From Amphritea sp. 1_MG-2023 (GTDB lineage Bacteria; Pseudomonadota; Gammaproteobacteria; Pseudomonadales; Balneatricaceae): a DNA stretch of 64,000 nucleotides. Below are positions 34,689 through 42,625 of this stretch, in pieces. A program made the position numbers and the translations under genes. Positions within the stretch are counted from its first letter, which is position 1; every line of letters begins with the position of its first letter. A model generated the notes under the pieces. That model was not told the origin of the DNA. It searched no databases and was given only the letters and a program-made list of their open reading frames with translations. The stretch covers positions 62,001 to 126,000 of the forward strand of contig NZ_JAUOQE010000001.1 of NCBI RefSeq assembly GCF_030547545.1. Direction: 5' to 3'.

Positions 34689-35171
34689 TTAATGATGATG
34701 ACCACCTACCCCATGAGCGTGACCGTGAGCGACCTCTTCCGCCGTTGCCTCTCGAATATCTAAAATTTCAATATCGAAGGTCAACTCTTTACCCGCCAAT
34801 GGATGATTGTTATCAACCGTAACCATAAATCGTCCGACTTTAACCACGGTAACCTGACGCTGACCTTGCTCGGTCTGCACCGTGCCAACCATACCCGGCC
34901 GCCATTTCTTAGCACCTTGCAAATGCTTAACAGGAATACGCTGTTCACAATCCGGTAGCAACTCACCATAGGCATCTTTTGGTGCTAACGTAATCGAAAA
35001 AATATCGCCGACAGCCTTACCTTCCATCGCCTGCTCAAGGCCATTAATCATATTGTTATGACCGTGCAGATAGGCCATAGGTGAGCCACCTCGGGTCGTT
35101 TCTTCGATGGTCTTCTCGGCATCGCTCAAACTGTAATGAAACTGAACGACTTTATCTTTGGTAACACTCAT
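34689..35171 (-). CDS. SlyD-like FKBP peptidyl-prolyl isomerase
   Basis: A 160-residue FKBP-type prolyl isomerase/chaperone of the SlyD class. I start at ATG 35171 because AAGGA sits six bases upstream; the longer frame from 35207 adds 12 residues without support. The FKBP core 'MAYLHGHNNMINGLEQAMEGK' and 'GDIFSITLAPKDAYGE' flanks an inserted IF chaperone loop (about 70-125), then 'HPLAGKELTFDIEILDI'. The C-terminus ends in a His cluster 'HGHAHGVGGHHH' that probably binds nickel or zinc, as in SlyD. It is followed upstream by a GreA/B-like gene 68 bases away on the same strand. Confidence 0.9.
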   Translation of the reverse strand: MSVTKDKVVQFHYSLSDAEKTIEETTRGGSPMAYLHGHNNMINGLEQAMEGKAVGDIFSITLAPKDAYGELLPDCEQRIPVKHLQGAKKWRPGMVGTVQTEQGQRQVTVVKVGRFMVTVDNNHPLAGKELTFDIEILDIREATAEEVAHGHAHGVGGHHH

Positions 35172-35239
35172 GGTTATTCCTTCATTAATGGCAGCGAGAT
35201 CGAGCACGCTATAAAACGATTAACGCTGATTATACGTCA

Positions 35240-35710
35240 TCAACAGAGATCCGTAATCTCAAATTCTCCCTGCGGTAACGTCACGCGATCACCCACAAAT
35301 CGGCCGATCAAAGCGGCGCCTAGCGGCGCTCTCGGGGTCACAACGATCACGCTATGATCGCGCCTCACAATCTTAATACCACCACCGGCAACACCAATAA
35401 ACAGACACTTCTCACAACCCGCGCTATCTTCAAGGCTGACCAATGCCGATAATCCCACTGACATATCGGCGCTGAACTTCTTCAGCGGCATCTGCTGATA
35501 AGCAGCAATGTCGGCTTCCAGCGCTTGCACCCGCTGCGACTGCCCGTGCGCCAGATACGATGCTTCTAGACCTAACGTGTCGTATTGATTTTCCGCGACA
35601 CTCTCTTCATGAGTAGCCGCTTCATGCGCCTCATTAGCAGCGGCGACATTCACCGCGAGATCGGCCTGCAGCTGTGCCACGATCTGAATAATTAGCTGTT
35701 GTTTATCCAT
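35240..35710 (-). CDS. GreA/GreB family transcription elongation-like factor
   Basis: A 156-residue protein with an N-terminal coiled coil (about 1-80) and a C-terminal GreA/GreB FKBP-like domain (about 85-156: 'VGLSALVSLEDSAGCEKCLFIGVAGGGI', 'PRAPLGAALIGRFVGDRVTLP'). Gre factors reach into the RNA polymerase secondary channel and stimulate transcript cleavage. The conserved loop 'EESVAENQYDTLGLEASYL' in the coiled coil resembles the acidic tip region of Gre proteins, but it should be compared residue by residue before assigning cleavage. A full greA/greB is not in the window. The gene is divergent from ybiT. Confidence 0.85.
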   Translation of the reverse strand: MDKQQLIIQIVAQLQADLAVNVAAANEAHEAATHEESVAENQYDTLGLEASYLAHGQSQRVQALEADIAAYQQMPLKKFSADMSVGLSALVSLEDSAGCEKCLFIGVAGGGIKIVRRDHSVIVVTPRAPLGAALIGRFVGDRVTLPQGEFEITDLC

Positions 35711-35853
35711 ACATCCACCTGAGATTCAAGCGTTGCAGTATCGCCATTTAATAATCAAAAAGAAACACGCTATTCACACACTTTAAGCACGATTTATGGG
35801 ACAATGTGCCCGCTTTTTTTTAACCTTAACGTTTAAACTGATGGATTCCTGTT

Positions 35854-37449
35854 TTGCTGACTACCGCTAATATCACTATGCAGTTTGGTGCCAAACCGCT
35901 GTTCGAAAATATCTCTGTAAAGTTTGGTGAAGGTAACCGTTACGGTCTGATCGGAGCAAACGGTTGCGGTAAATCCACCCTGATGAAAATTCTGGGAGGC
36001 GATTTAGAAGCCTCTGCAGGTAACGTCAGCAAAGATCCGAATGAACGGATCGGTAAACTACGTCAGGATCAGTTCGCGTTTGAAGCATTCAGCGTGATTG
36101 ATACGGTCATTATGGGCCATGCCGAACTTTGGGAGATCAAGCAGGAGCGGGATCGTATCTACAACCTGCCCGAAATGACAGAAGAAGACGGCATTAAAGT
36201 GGCTGAACTCGAAGTCGAATTTGCCGAACTAGACGGTTATACCGCCGAATCCCGTGCCGGTGAACTGTTACTTGGTCTCGATATCCCGACCGAACAGCAT
36301 TTTGGCCCCATGAGCGAAGTCGCACCTGGCTGGAAGCTTCGCGTATTGCTGGCTCAGGCACTGTTTGCTGATCCTGACATTCTGCTGTTAGATGAGCCGA
36401 CCAACAACTTGGATATTAATACGATCCGTTGGTTAGAAGGCGTCTTAAACGAACGCAACAGCACCATGGTTATCATCTCCCATGACCGTCACTTCCTCAA
36501 CTCCGTCTGCACGCATATGGCCGATTTGGACTACGGTGAGCTACGGGTTTATCCGGGTAACTACGACGATTATATGATCGCCTCAACCGCGCTGCAGGAA
36601 CGTTTGCAATCGGATAACGCCAAGAAAAAAGCGCAAATTGCTGAACTACGCAGTTTTGTTAGCCGTTTCTCAGCTAATGCCTCTAAAGCCAAACAGGCAA
36701 CCTCTCGGGCTCGTCAGATTGAAAAAATCGAGCTGAATGATATCAAACCCTCAAGCCGTCAAAGCCCTTACATCCGCTTTGATCAAGAGAAGAAGCTACA
36801 TCGCTTAGCACTGGAAGTGGAAGGCTTAACCAAAGGTTACGGCGATGCGCCGCTGATCAAAGATCTCAGCATGATGGTTGAAGTGGGCGAACGCATTGCC
36901 ATCATCGGCCCTAACGGTATAGGTAAAACCACGCTCTTAAAAAGCCTTCAAGGCGAACTTGAGCTCGACAGTGGTGAAGTCAAATGGTCTGAAAACAGCA
37001 ATATTGGCTATTATGCACAGGATCATGCTCACGACTTCGCCGATGAAACAAACCTGTTTGATTGGATGGCTCAGTGGACGAAGTCGGGGTCGGATGAGCA
37101 AGTCATACGCGCTTCTCTAGGCCGGATGTTGTTTTCTCAAAATGAGATTAAAAAATCCGTTAAGGTGCTTTCCGGAGGTGAAAAAGGCAGAATGCTGCTG
37201 GGTAAATTGATCCTGCAACAGCCGAACATTCTGCTGATGGATGAACCCACCAACCATATGGATATGGAATCCATCGAGGCACTCAACTTAGCCCTGGAAA
37301 ACTTTGATGGCACCTTAATCTTTGTCAGCCATGACCGAGAGTTCGTCTCTTCACTGGCGACGCGCATTATCGATATGAAAGAAGACGGCCTAACCGACTT
37401 CCAAGGCGGTTATGAAGAGTATCTTAAGAAACAGGGCATCGCCGGTTAA
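35854..37449 (+). CDS. ybiT: ABC-F family ribosome-associated ATPase YbiT
   Basis: A 531-residue twin-ATPase ABC-F protein very like E. coli YbiT. Two Walker A motifs (GANGCGKST near residue 38, GPNGIGKTT near residue 350), Walker B/D-loops '[11 protein letters not shown]' and '[11 protein letters not shown]', and the signature 'LSGGEKGRM'. ABC-F proteins act in the ribosomal E site and affect elongation. No membrane domain is fused. The start is TTG at 35854; this matches the E. coli N-terminus ('[25 protein letters not shown]'). It stands alone and ends before a strong terminator. Confidence 0.95.
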   Translation: MLTTANITMQFGAKPLFENISVKFGEGNRYGLIGANGCGKSTLMKILGGDLEASAGNVSKDPNERIGKLRQDQFAFEAFSVIDTVIMGHAELWEIKQERDRIYNLPEMTEEDGIKVAELEVEFAELDGYTAESRAGELLLGLDIPTEQHFGPMSEVAPGWKLRVLLAQALFADPDILLLDEPTNNLDINTIRWLEGVLNERNSTMVIISHDRHFLNSVCTHMADLDYGELRVYPGNYDDYMIASTALQERLQSDNAKKKAQIAELRSFVSRFSANASKAKQATSRARQIEKIELNDIKPSSRQSPYIRFDQEKKLHRLALEVEGLTKGYGDAPLIKDLSMMVEVGERIAIIGPNGIGKTTLLKSLQGELELDSGEVKWSENSNIGYYAQDHAHDFADETNLFDWMAQWTKSGSDEQVIRASLGRMLFSQNEIKKSVKVLSGGEKGRMLLGKLILQQPNILLMDEPTNHMDMESIEALNLALENFDGTLIFVSHDREFVSSLATRIIDMKEDGLTDFQGGYEEYLKKQGIAG

Positions 37450-37496
37450 GACCCTCTATTAGCCCTTACTCGCCGCACAGCATCGTGGACATTAAC

Positions 37497-37525
37497 AAAA
37501 ACCAGCCTCTCACCGGCTGGTTTTT
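37497..37525 (+). terminator. Rho-independent terminator after ybiT
   Basis: AAAAACCAGCC (37497-37507) pairs with GGCTGGTTTTT (37515-37525) across a 7-base loop, giving a stem with a run of T. The symmetric A and T runs mean it could also stop minus-strand transcription from the GGDEF/EAL gene. Confidence 0.85.
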
Positions 37526-37665
37526 CGTTTAAACGTCGCTCATCGCGACCACAACTAATCCTCGTGATACGCGATTCAGGCTCGCGCTATATTTCCCGAT
37601 TCCTTCGAGCATTCAGCGGACAAACCAGCGCTTGCTCTGCAAACATAGACCTCAGAGTCACACTC

Positions 37666-40600
37666 TTAAGCCTTAACGGGATCGCAATTTAATTCAAGCC
37701 AGCTTTCAGCAAACGCCTCGGCCGGTAATGGGCGACCAAATAGATACCCCTGACAGTAATCACAATCGATATCTATTAATAGTTCCTTCTGTCGCTCCGT
37801 TTCCACGCCTTCCGCAATGACTTTAATACCCAACGTATGTGCCATCACAATGATCGCTTCACAGAGTACGAGATCCTGAGACTCGGCTGATAAGCTATCG
37901 ACAAAGCTCTTATCTATTTTAAGATAATCAATATCAAACTGTTTCAAATAAGATAACGATGAATACCCCGTACCAAAATCATCCAACGCGACCTCAATAC
38001 CATGATCCCTGAACTGCAGCAGTTTATCGGTAATACTGCTGCCAGCTTCCATCAGCAAGCCTTCCGTAATTTCGACACAAAGATTGGCAGGACTCAAGCC
38101 ACTGGCCAACATACGACTAAACCAATCAGACGTAAAGCAGTTCTCATCCTGATACTGCACCGGTGAGGTGTTCACACCGATTTGAACATCCATATTAAAT
38201 TGTTGCTTCCATTGGGACACCTGCTGCACCACATCATCAAACACCCAATTACCGATCTCGACAATCAGGCCGGTCTCCTCGGCCAGAGGAATAAAATCAA
38301 TGGGCGGCACTTGCCCTTTAGGGTGATTCCAACGCAACAACGCTTCGGCTTTAACAAGCTGACCGCTCGCCAGATCAATAATCGGTTGATAGTAGACTTC
38401 TAACTGTCGCCGATCGATGGCTTCTCGTAACTCATTCAACATCCGGCTACGACGCTGCGCCGCCGCTTCCATCTCAGGAGTGAAATAATGAAATCGGTTG
38501 CGTCCAGCGGCTTTAGCAGCATACATGGCCTGATCGGCATTCTTCATTAACACTTCCAGCGACATCGCATCCACAGGATAAAGCGTAATACCAATACTCG
38601 CCGAGACAAATGCGCGATTATCATCCAGATCAAATGGCTCACTCAGTTGCGATAATATCGTTCTGGCAACACGTTCAACCACAGCCACTTCGCCAATATT
38701 GCCCAGAATCACCAAAAACTCATCACCCCCTAAACGGGCCACGGTATCGGTTTCCCTGACAGAGTCGGTGAGACGTTTAGCCGCCTCTTTGAGTAGCCGA
38801 TCGCCATAATCATGTCCCAACGTGTCATTGACCTCTTTGAAGTTATCGAGATCAATCATCATCACCGCGACCTGCTCACCTTCGCGCCTAGAACTTTTCA
38901 TCAACTGCTGCAAACGATCGGCAAAGGTTCGTCGATTGGGTAACTGTGTCAGTGAGTCATAATGCGCCAACTGAGTTAATTCCGCGCGTGCCCTTTTCTG
39001 CTCAACCAGATTTACATCAATACAATACATGTTTTGATGATGATCGGCGTCCTTGAGCATCACATGACTAGAAAACACCGGCACTAGGCTGCCATCTTTA
39101 CAAAGTAATTCTAGCTCGGCGGCAGGAATAGGCACCCCGTCTTCTAACCAAGCTTTGTGATGCTCAATGAGCCCTTCACGCATATTGCTGGGAATAATAA
39201 GATCTTCCAAACGTTGCCCGATAACCTCTGCACGGGAAAACCCATACAGCGTTTCACTGGCATCGTTCCAATAGATCACGCGGCGTTCTTCATCATACCC
39301 CTGTACCGCAATCGCCGGCAGGCTCTCAATCAACTCACGGAATCGAGACTCGCTTCGCAACATCAATAATTCGGCATTTTTCTGATGCGTAATATCGAGC
39401 ATCAACCCTCGTAGCCAGCGTGATCGTCCCCTTTCCTTTACCACCCTAACCATATCCCGAATCCAAGCAATCTCACCATTGGCTTTTAAGAATCGGTATT
39501 CAGACATATAGTCTTTCATGGCAGCCGCCTGAGCATGACTGTAGGTAATCACTCTGTCTCGATCATCAGGATGAATATGCTCTTGCCAAAAACCAGGTTC
39601 TAACCAACGCTCAACTGGATAACCTAAAATTCTAGCGACATTTTCACTCATGTAGACGATATTGTTAGTAGCATATTCAACTTCCCACATCATACCATCA
39701 GACGTTTTCACCAAATTTTTAAAGCGCTGTTCACTGAGTCGATACGCCGCTTCTGAACGACGCAGGCGAATGTTCCAATAGATAAACAAGAGAAAAATGA
39801 CAAACACCACCGCACCAATCTTAACAAGCCTCTCTAAGGGGACCCCTTGAGGAAACTCCATGCCACTCCAGTGATCCTGTATCTCAATACGCTCTTGTTC
39901 AGTGATACTGCTTAAGGCTTTCTGAATAACCGCTAACAGTATCGTATTAGCCTGATTAACACCGATACGATAGGCGCTCTGATACTCCGTCTGTCCTGAA
40001 AAACTTAAATTATGAATACCCTCTTTTTTCATCACATAACTCGCTGCAGTCGCATCACCCACGAAGGCATCCGCGTCGCCCATTGACACCATTTCCAAGG
40101 CTTGCTGAAGCGTTGCCGTATTGATGATCGTTATCTCAGGATAATCGCGTTTGAGTAATTCATTGGTAAAGTGTCCCTTATGAATGGCAACGGTTTTCCC
40201 TTTCAACCGATCCAAGCTGCCGACATAGGGGCCCTGTAGACCAATAATAACCGCGAAACTGGTTATATAGGGCTCAGTGAAGTCAAGATATGTCTGTCGT
40301 TCGTCGGTTTTAACCAAACATGAGATTAGGTCATATTCACCATGACGAGCACCCTTGAGTACCTCATGCCATGACCGTTTATCGAGCTTCGGTACGAAAG
40401 CTATCCCCAGACGCTGCTCTAATAAGTGAAAATAATCGGCCGTAATACCAACGAAATCACCCGCTTCATTGATGCTCTCATAGGGCGCAAAGCTGGGGTC
40501 TATGCCTATTTCTAACTGAGGATGCTGTTCTAACCAAGTAATCTCTTCTGAGGTTAAGTGCTGATCTCGCCAAACAGAGAAATCCATCTCAGCTGCATAA

Positions 40601-40668
40601 CTCATGATTGAGGCCATCACCCCAAAAAGACTCACAACAAGCGCTAGCCTAGGGACTATTTTTAACAT
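37666..40668 (-). CDS. Periplasmic-sensor PAS-GGDEF-EAL protein
   Basis: A 1000-residue c-di-GMP enzyme. I start at ATG 40668, with GGAG seven bases upstream and a clean signal peptide following; the longer frame to 40782 adds 38 residues without these. An SBP_bac_3 (amino-acid-binding) domain lies at about 35-265, one membrane helix near 280-300, two PAS domains at about 315-560, GGDEF ('RLGGDEFLVILG', near residue 646) and EAL ('EALLRW', near 774; 'DDFGTGYSSLSYLK'). Both catalytic motifs look intact, so it may make or degrade c-di-GMP depending on a periplasmic ligand. It stands alone; a MITE lies upstream. Confidence 0.93.
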   Translation of the reverse strand: MLKIVPRLALVVSLFGVMASIMSYAAEMDFSVWRDQHLTSEEITWLEQHPQLEIGIDPSFAPYESINEAGDFVGITADYFHLLEQRLGIAFVPKLDKRSWHEVLKGARHGEYDLISCLVKTDERQTYLDFTEPYITSFAVIIGLQGPYVGSLDRLKGKTVAIHKGHFTNELLKRDYPEITIINTATLQQALEMVSMGDADAFVGDATAASYVMKKEGIHNLSFSGQTEYQSAYRIGVNQANTILLAVIQKALSSITEQERIEIQDHWSGMEFPQGVPLERLVKIGAVVFVIFLLFIYWNIRLRRSEAAYRLSEQRFKNLVKTSDGMMWEVEYATNNIVYMSENVARILGYPVERWLEPGFWQEHIHPDDRDRVITYSHAQAAAMKDYMSEYRFLKANGEIAWIRDMVRVVKERGRSRWLRGLMLDITHQKNAELLMLRSESRFRELIESLPAIAVQGYDEERRVIYWNDASETLYGFSRAEVIGQRLEDLIIPSNMREGLIEHHKAWLEDGVPIPAAELELLCKDGSLVPVFSSHVMLKDADHHQNMYCIDVNLVEQKRARAELTQLAHYDSLTQLPNRRTFADRLQQLMKSSRREGEQVAVMMIDLDNFKEVNDTLGHDYGDRLLKEAAKRLTDSVRETDTVARLGGDEFLVILGNIGEVAVVERVARTILSQLSEPFDLDDNRAFVSASIGITLYPVDAMSLEVLMKNADQAMYAAKAAGRNRFHYFTPEMEAAAQRRSRMLNELREAIDRRQLEVYYQPIIDLASGQLVKAEALLRWNHPKGQVPPIDFIPLAEETGLIVEIGNWVFDDVVQQVSQWKQQFNMDVQIGVNTSPVQYQDENCFTSDWFSRMLASGLSPANLCVEITEGLLMEAGSSITDKLLQFRDHGIEVALDDFGTGYSSLSYLKQFDIDYLKIDKSFVDSLSAESQDLVLCEAIIVMAHTLGIKVIAEGVETERQKELLIDIDCDYCQGYLFGRPLPAEAFAESWLELNCDPVKA

Positions 40669-40896
40669 CCATATCTCCAACAGCAAAAGGCGGTCTAATC
40701 TACATCCTGACACGTCACATAACCTGCAGATCACACTCTTTATGCTAAAACAAAATGAATAACACTGTCGCTTTATTAACATGGCTCATGCAGCGTTAAA
40801 ACGAATAGTTTAAGCATAGATCTATTTTGTTTGAAAGGACTAAAAAAAACGCAGTTGTCTGCGTTAAACCAAGCCTATCACCGAAGGGTAAGCTAA

Positions 40897-40989
40897 GGAA
40901 GGTGCGAATAAGTCCGTTATATTCTCTGCGGACATTAGAATGGCCAGATACGCGAAAACCAGAGGCGTATTGACTTATTCGCACCTTCC
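40897..40989 (+). mobile_element. IS5-type MITE, full-length copy 4
   Basis: A 93-bp element with perfect 18-bp inverted ends GGAAGGTGCGAATAAGTC and GACTTATTCGCACCTTCC, flanked by CTAA (40893-40896, 40990-40993). It is nearly identical, in reverse, to copy 1 at 11704. It contains 'GCGGACATTAGAATGGCC', which the two short copies have lost. It lies between the GGDEF/EAL gene and the DEAD-box helicase gene. Confidence 0.92.
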
Positions 40990-40992
40990 CTA

Positions 40993-41251
40993 AACAACGC
41001 GACTTAATCTGCAACCCGATTGATAGATCAAGGTGACTTAGCTCACTTTCTTAACTCACTTACTTAATTCACTTACTTAATACGCTATAGCAGGGGATAT
41101 TATAGATAACCAAACCCACAGTTCTCACTTTGCGAGGTTAAAGACTATCTGAGTCAAACTGACGTAGGCGGGCGCAGGGAGGTTTAACGCTAAAACACTT
41201 GAATGACAGATTAAAAAAACCAGCACGTGGCTGGTTTATCAGTAAAAAAAC
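40993..41251. repeat. Intergenic tail with three tandem 13-bp units and a terminator
   Basis: CTCACTTTCTTAA (41042-41054), CTCACTTACTTAA (41055-41067) and TTCACTTACTTAA (41068-41080) form a threefold 13-bp tandem repeat. The remainder of 41081-41212 has no gene. The helicase terminator follows at 41213. Confidence 0.75.
41213..41237 (-). terminator. Rho-independent terminator of the DEAD-box helicase gene
   Basis: On the minus strand AAACCAGC (41237-41230) pairs with GCTGGTTT (41224-41217) across a 5-base loop, followed by more T residues. It lies 15 bases beyond the helicase stop codon. Confidence 0.85.
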
Positions 41252-42580
41252 TTAGTCTGTTTTTTTCTTTTTCAATGGTGCCATACCATCATCAGACACG
41301 ATCTGTCGATTTGCCTGTCGACGGTTTTTACGATCCTGCGGTGCTTTAACAACGCGCTTAGGCCGACTTTCACTTTGCGCCTTCTGAGGTTTTGCTTTAG
41401 CCACCGGTAGCGCTTTAATGCCCTTGAATTTACCCTTAAGTCCGTCCAATTCACTAAAGTTAACCGACTGCTGTAGAAACTGCTCCACCCGTCTGAACGC
41501 CTCCCAATCTTTCGGCCCAATCAGTGACACTGCCACGCCCTTTGCGCCAGCACGACCGGTTCGACCAATCCGATGAACATACTCCTCAGCCTGCTTCGGC
41601 ATATCGAAGTTAATCACCAAAGAGACCTGTAACAGATCCAACCCTCGAGAGGCAACATCGGTGGTAATCAACACCTGCTGCTGTCCGCGACTAAAGCTAT
41701 CCATAATTTTATTCCGATCGGCCTGACTCATATCGCCACTCAAGGCCGCGGTTTTCAGCGCTCTAGCCGATAGCAGTTGCGAAAGACGTTCAGTATCGGT
41801 TCGCGTCGCGGTGAAGATGATCACCTGCTGATAGGCTTCGGTTTCAAGAATCCGTTGCAGCAATGCCTGCTTATGATCCAAGTGATCCGCGAGATAAAAG
41901 CGCTTCTCAATATCCGCATGTTCCTCATTCGCCGCACCAATAGCGATCCGTTTAGGAGACTTCAGCAGCATTTGAGCCATATGATTAACCGCCGCATGCT
42001 CTAACGTAGCCGAAAACATCAGCGTCTGTCGTAAGCGATGGCTGGCAGTCTGATTAATACGCTGTAGCTGTTCAGCAAAACCCAAATCAAGCATCCGATC
42101 CGCTTCATCTAGGATTAACAACTCTAACCCTTCCAAAAACAGTGAGCGCTCTTGCAGATGGTTGACTAAGCGACCCGGCGTTGCTACCACAACGTGAGGA
42201 TTTTTCGCCAACGCTTTCGCCTGATCATTGAAGTTTTCTCCGCCTAGCACCAACGCCACTTTATACGGCGTACCGCTAATCAGACTCCGCAGTTGCGCGT
42301 AAACCTGCTTTGCCAATTCGCGAGTGGGGGCCAGAATCAACACCCGTGGGTCCTTTTTACTCAAGGCTTTTTGACGCATCAACCGCTGCATAGCCGGCAG
42401 CAGATACGCCAGTGTTTTACCCGAGCCGGTTTTTGATGACGCAATCAAATCATGACCCGCCATCGCCGTTGGCACTGCGCGGGCCTGAATCTCGGTCGGC
42501 TGAGTAATCCCTTGATGATCGAGAATGGTGCTGAGCCGAGGATCAAGCCCTAGGTCAGTAAAGTTTTCAGCGTTGGACAA
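41252..42580 (-). CDS. DEAD-box ATP-dependent RNA helicase
   Basis: A 442-residue DEAD-box helicase with the full motif set: 'SSKTGSGKT' (motif I), 'PTRELA', 'TPGRL', 'DEADRMLDLGF' (motif II), 'SATL' (III), 'VASRGLDL' (V) and 'HRIGRTGRAG' (VI). A basic Lys/Arg-rich tail (about 385-442) would bind RNA. It starts with TTG at 42580, preceded by GGAG six bases upstream. The closest named relatives would be RhlE/SrmB-type, but I cannot assign one. It lies next to rapA on the same strand, 45 bases after its stop. Confidence 0.9.
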   Translation of the reverse strand: MSNAENFTDLGLDPRLSTILDHQGITQPTEIQARAVPTAMAGHDLIASSKTGSGKTLAYLLPAMQRLMRQKALSKKDPRVLILAPTRELAKQVYAQLRSLISGTPYKVALVLGGENFNDQAKALAKNPHVVVATPGRLVNHLQERSLFLEGLELLILDEADRMLDLGFAEQLQRINQTASHRLRQTLMFSATLEHAAVNHMAQMLLKSPKRIAIGAANEEHADIEKRFYLADHLDHKQALLQRILETEAYQQVIIFTATRTDTERLSQLLSARALKTAALSGDMSQADRNKIMDSFSRGQQQVLITTDVASRGLDLLQVSLVINFDMPKQAEEYVHRIGRTGRAGAKGVAVSLIGPKDWEAFRRVEQFLQQSVNFSELDGLKGKFKGIKALPVAKAKPQKAQSESRPKRVVKAPQDRKNRRQANRQIVSDDGMAPLKKKKTD

Positions 42581-42625
42581 AGTCGGCTCCGGTTAGACTA
42601 AATTTATCGACATATGTTAGAAAGC

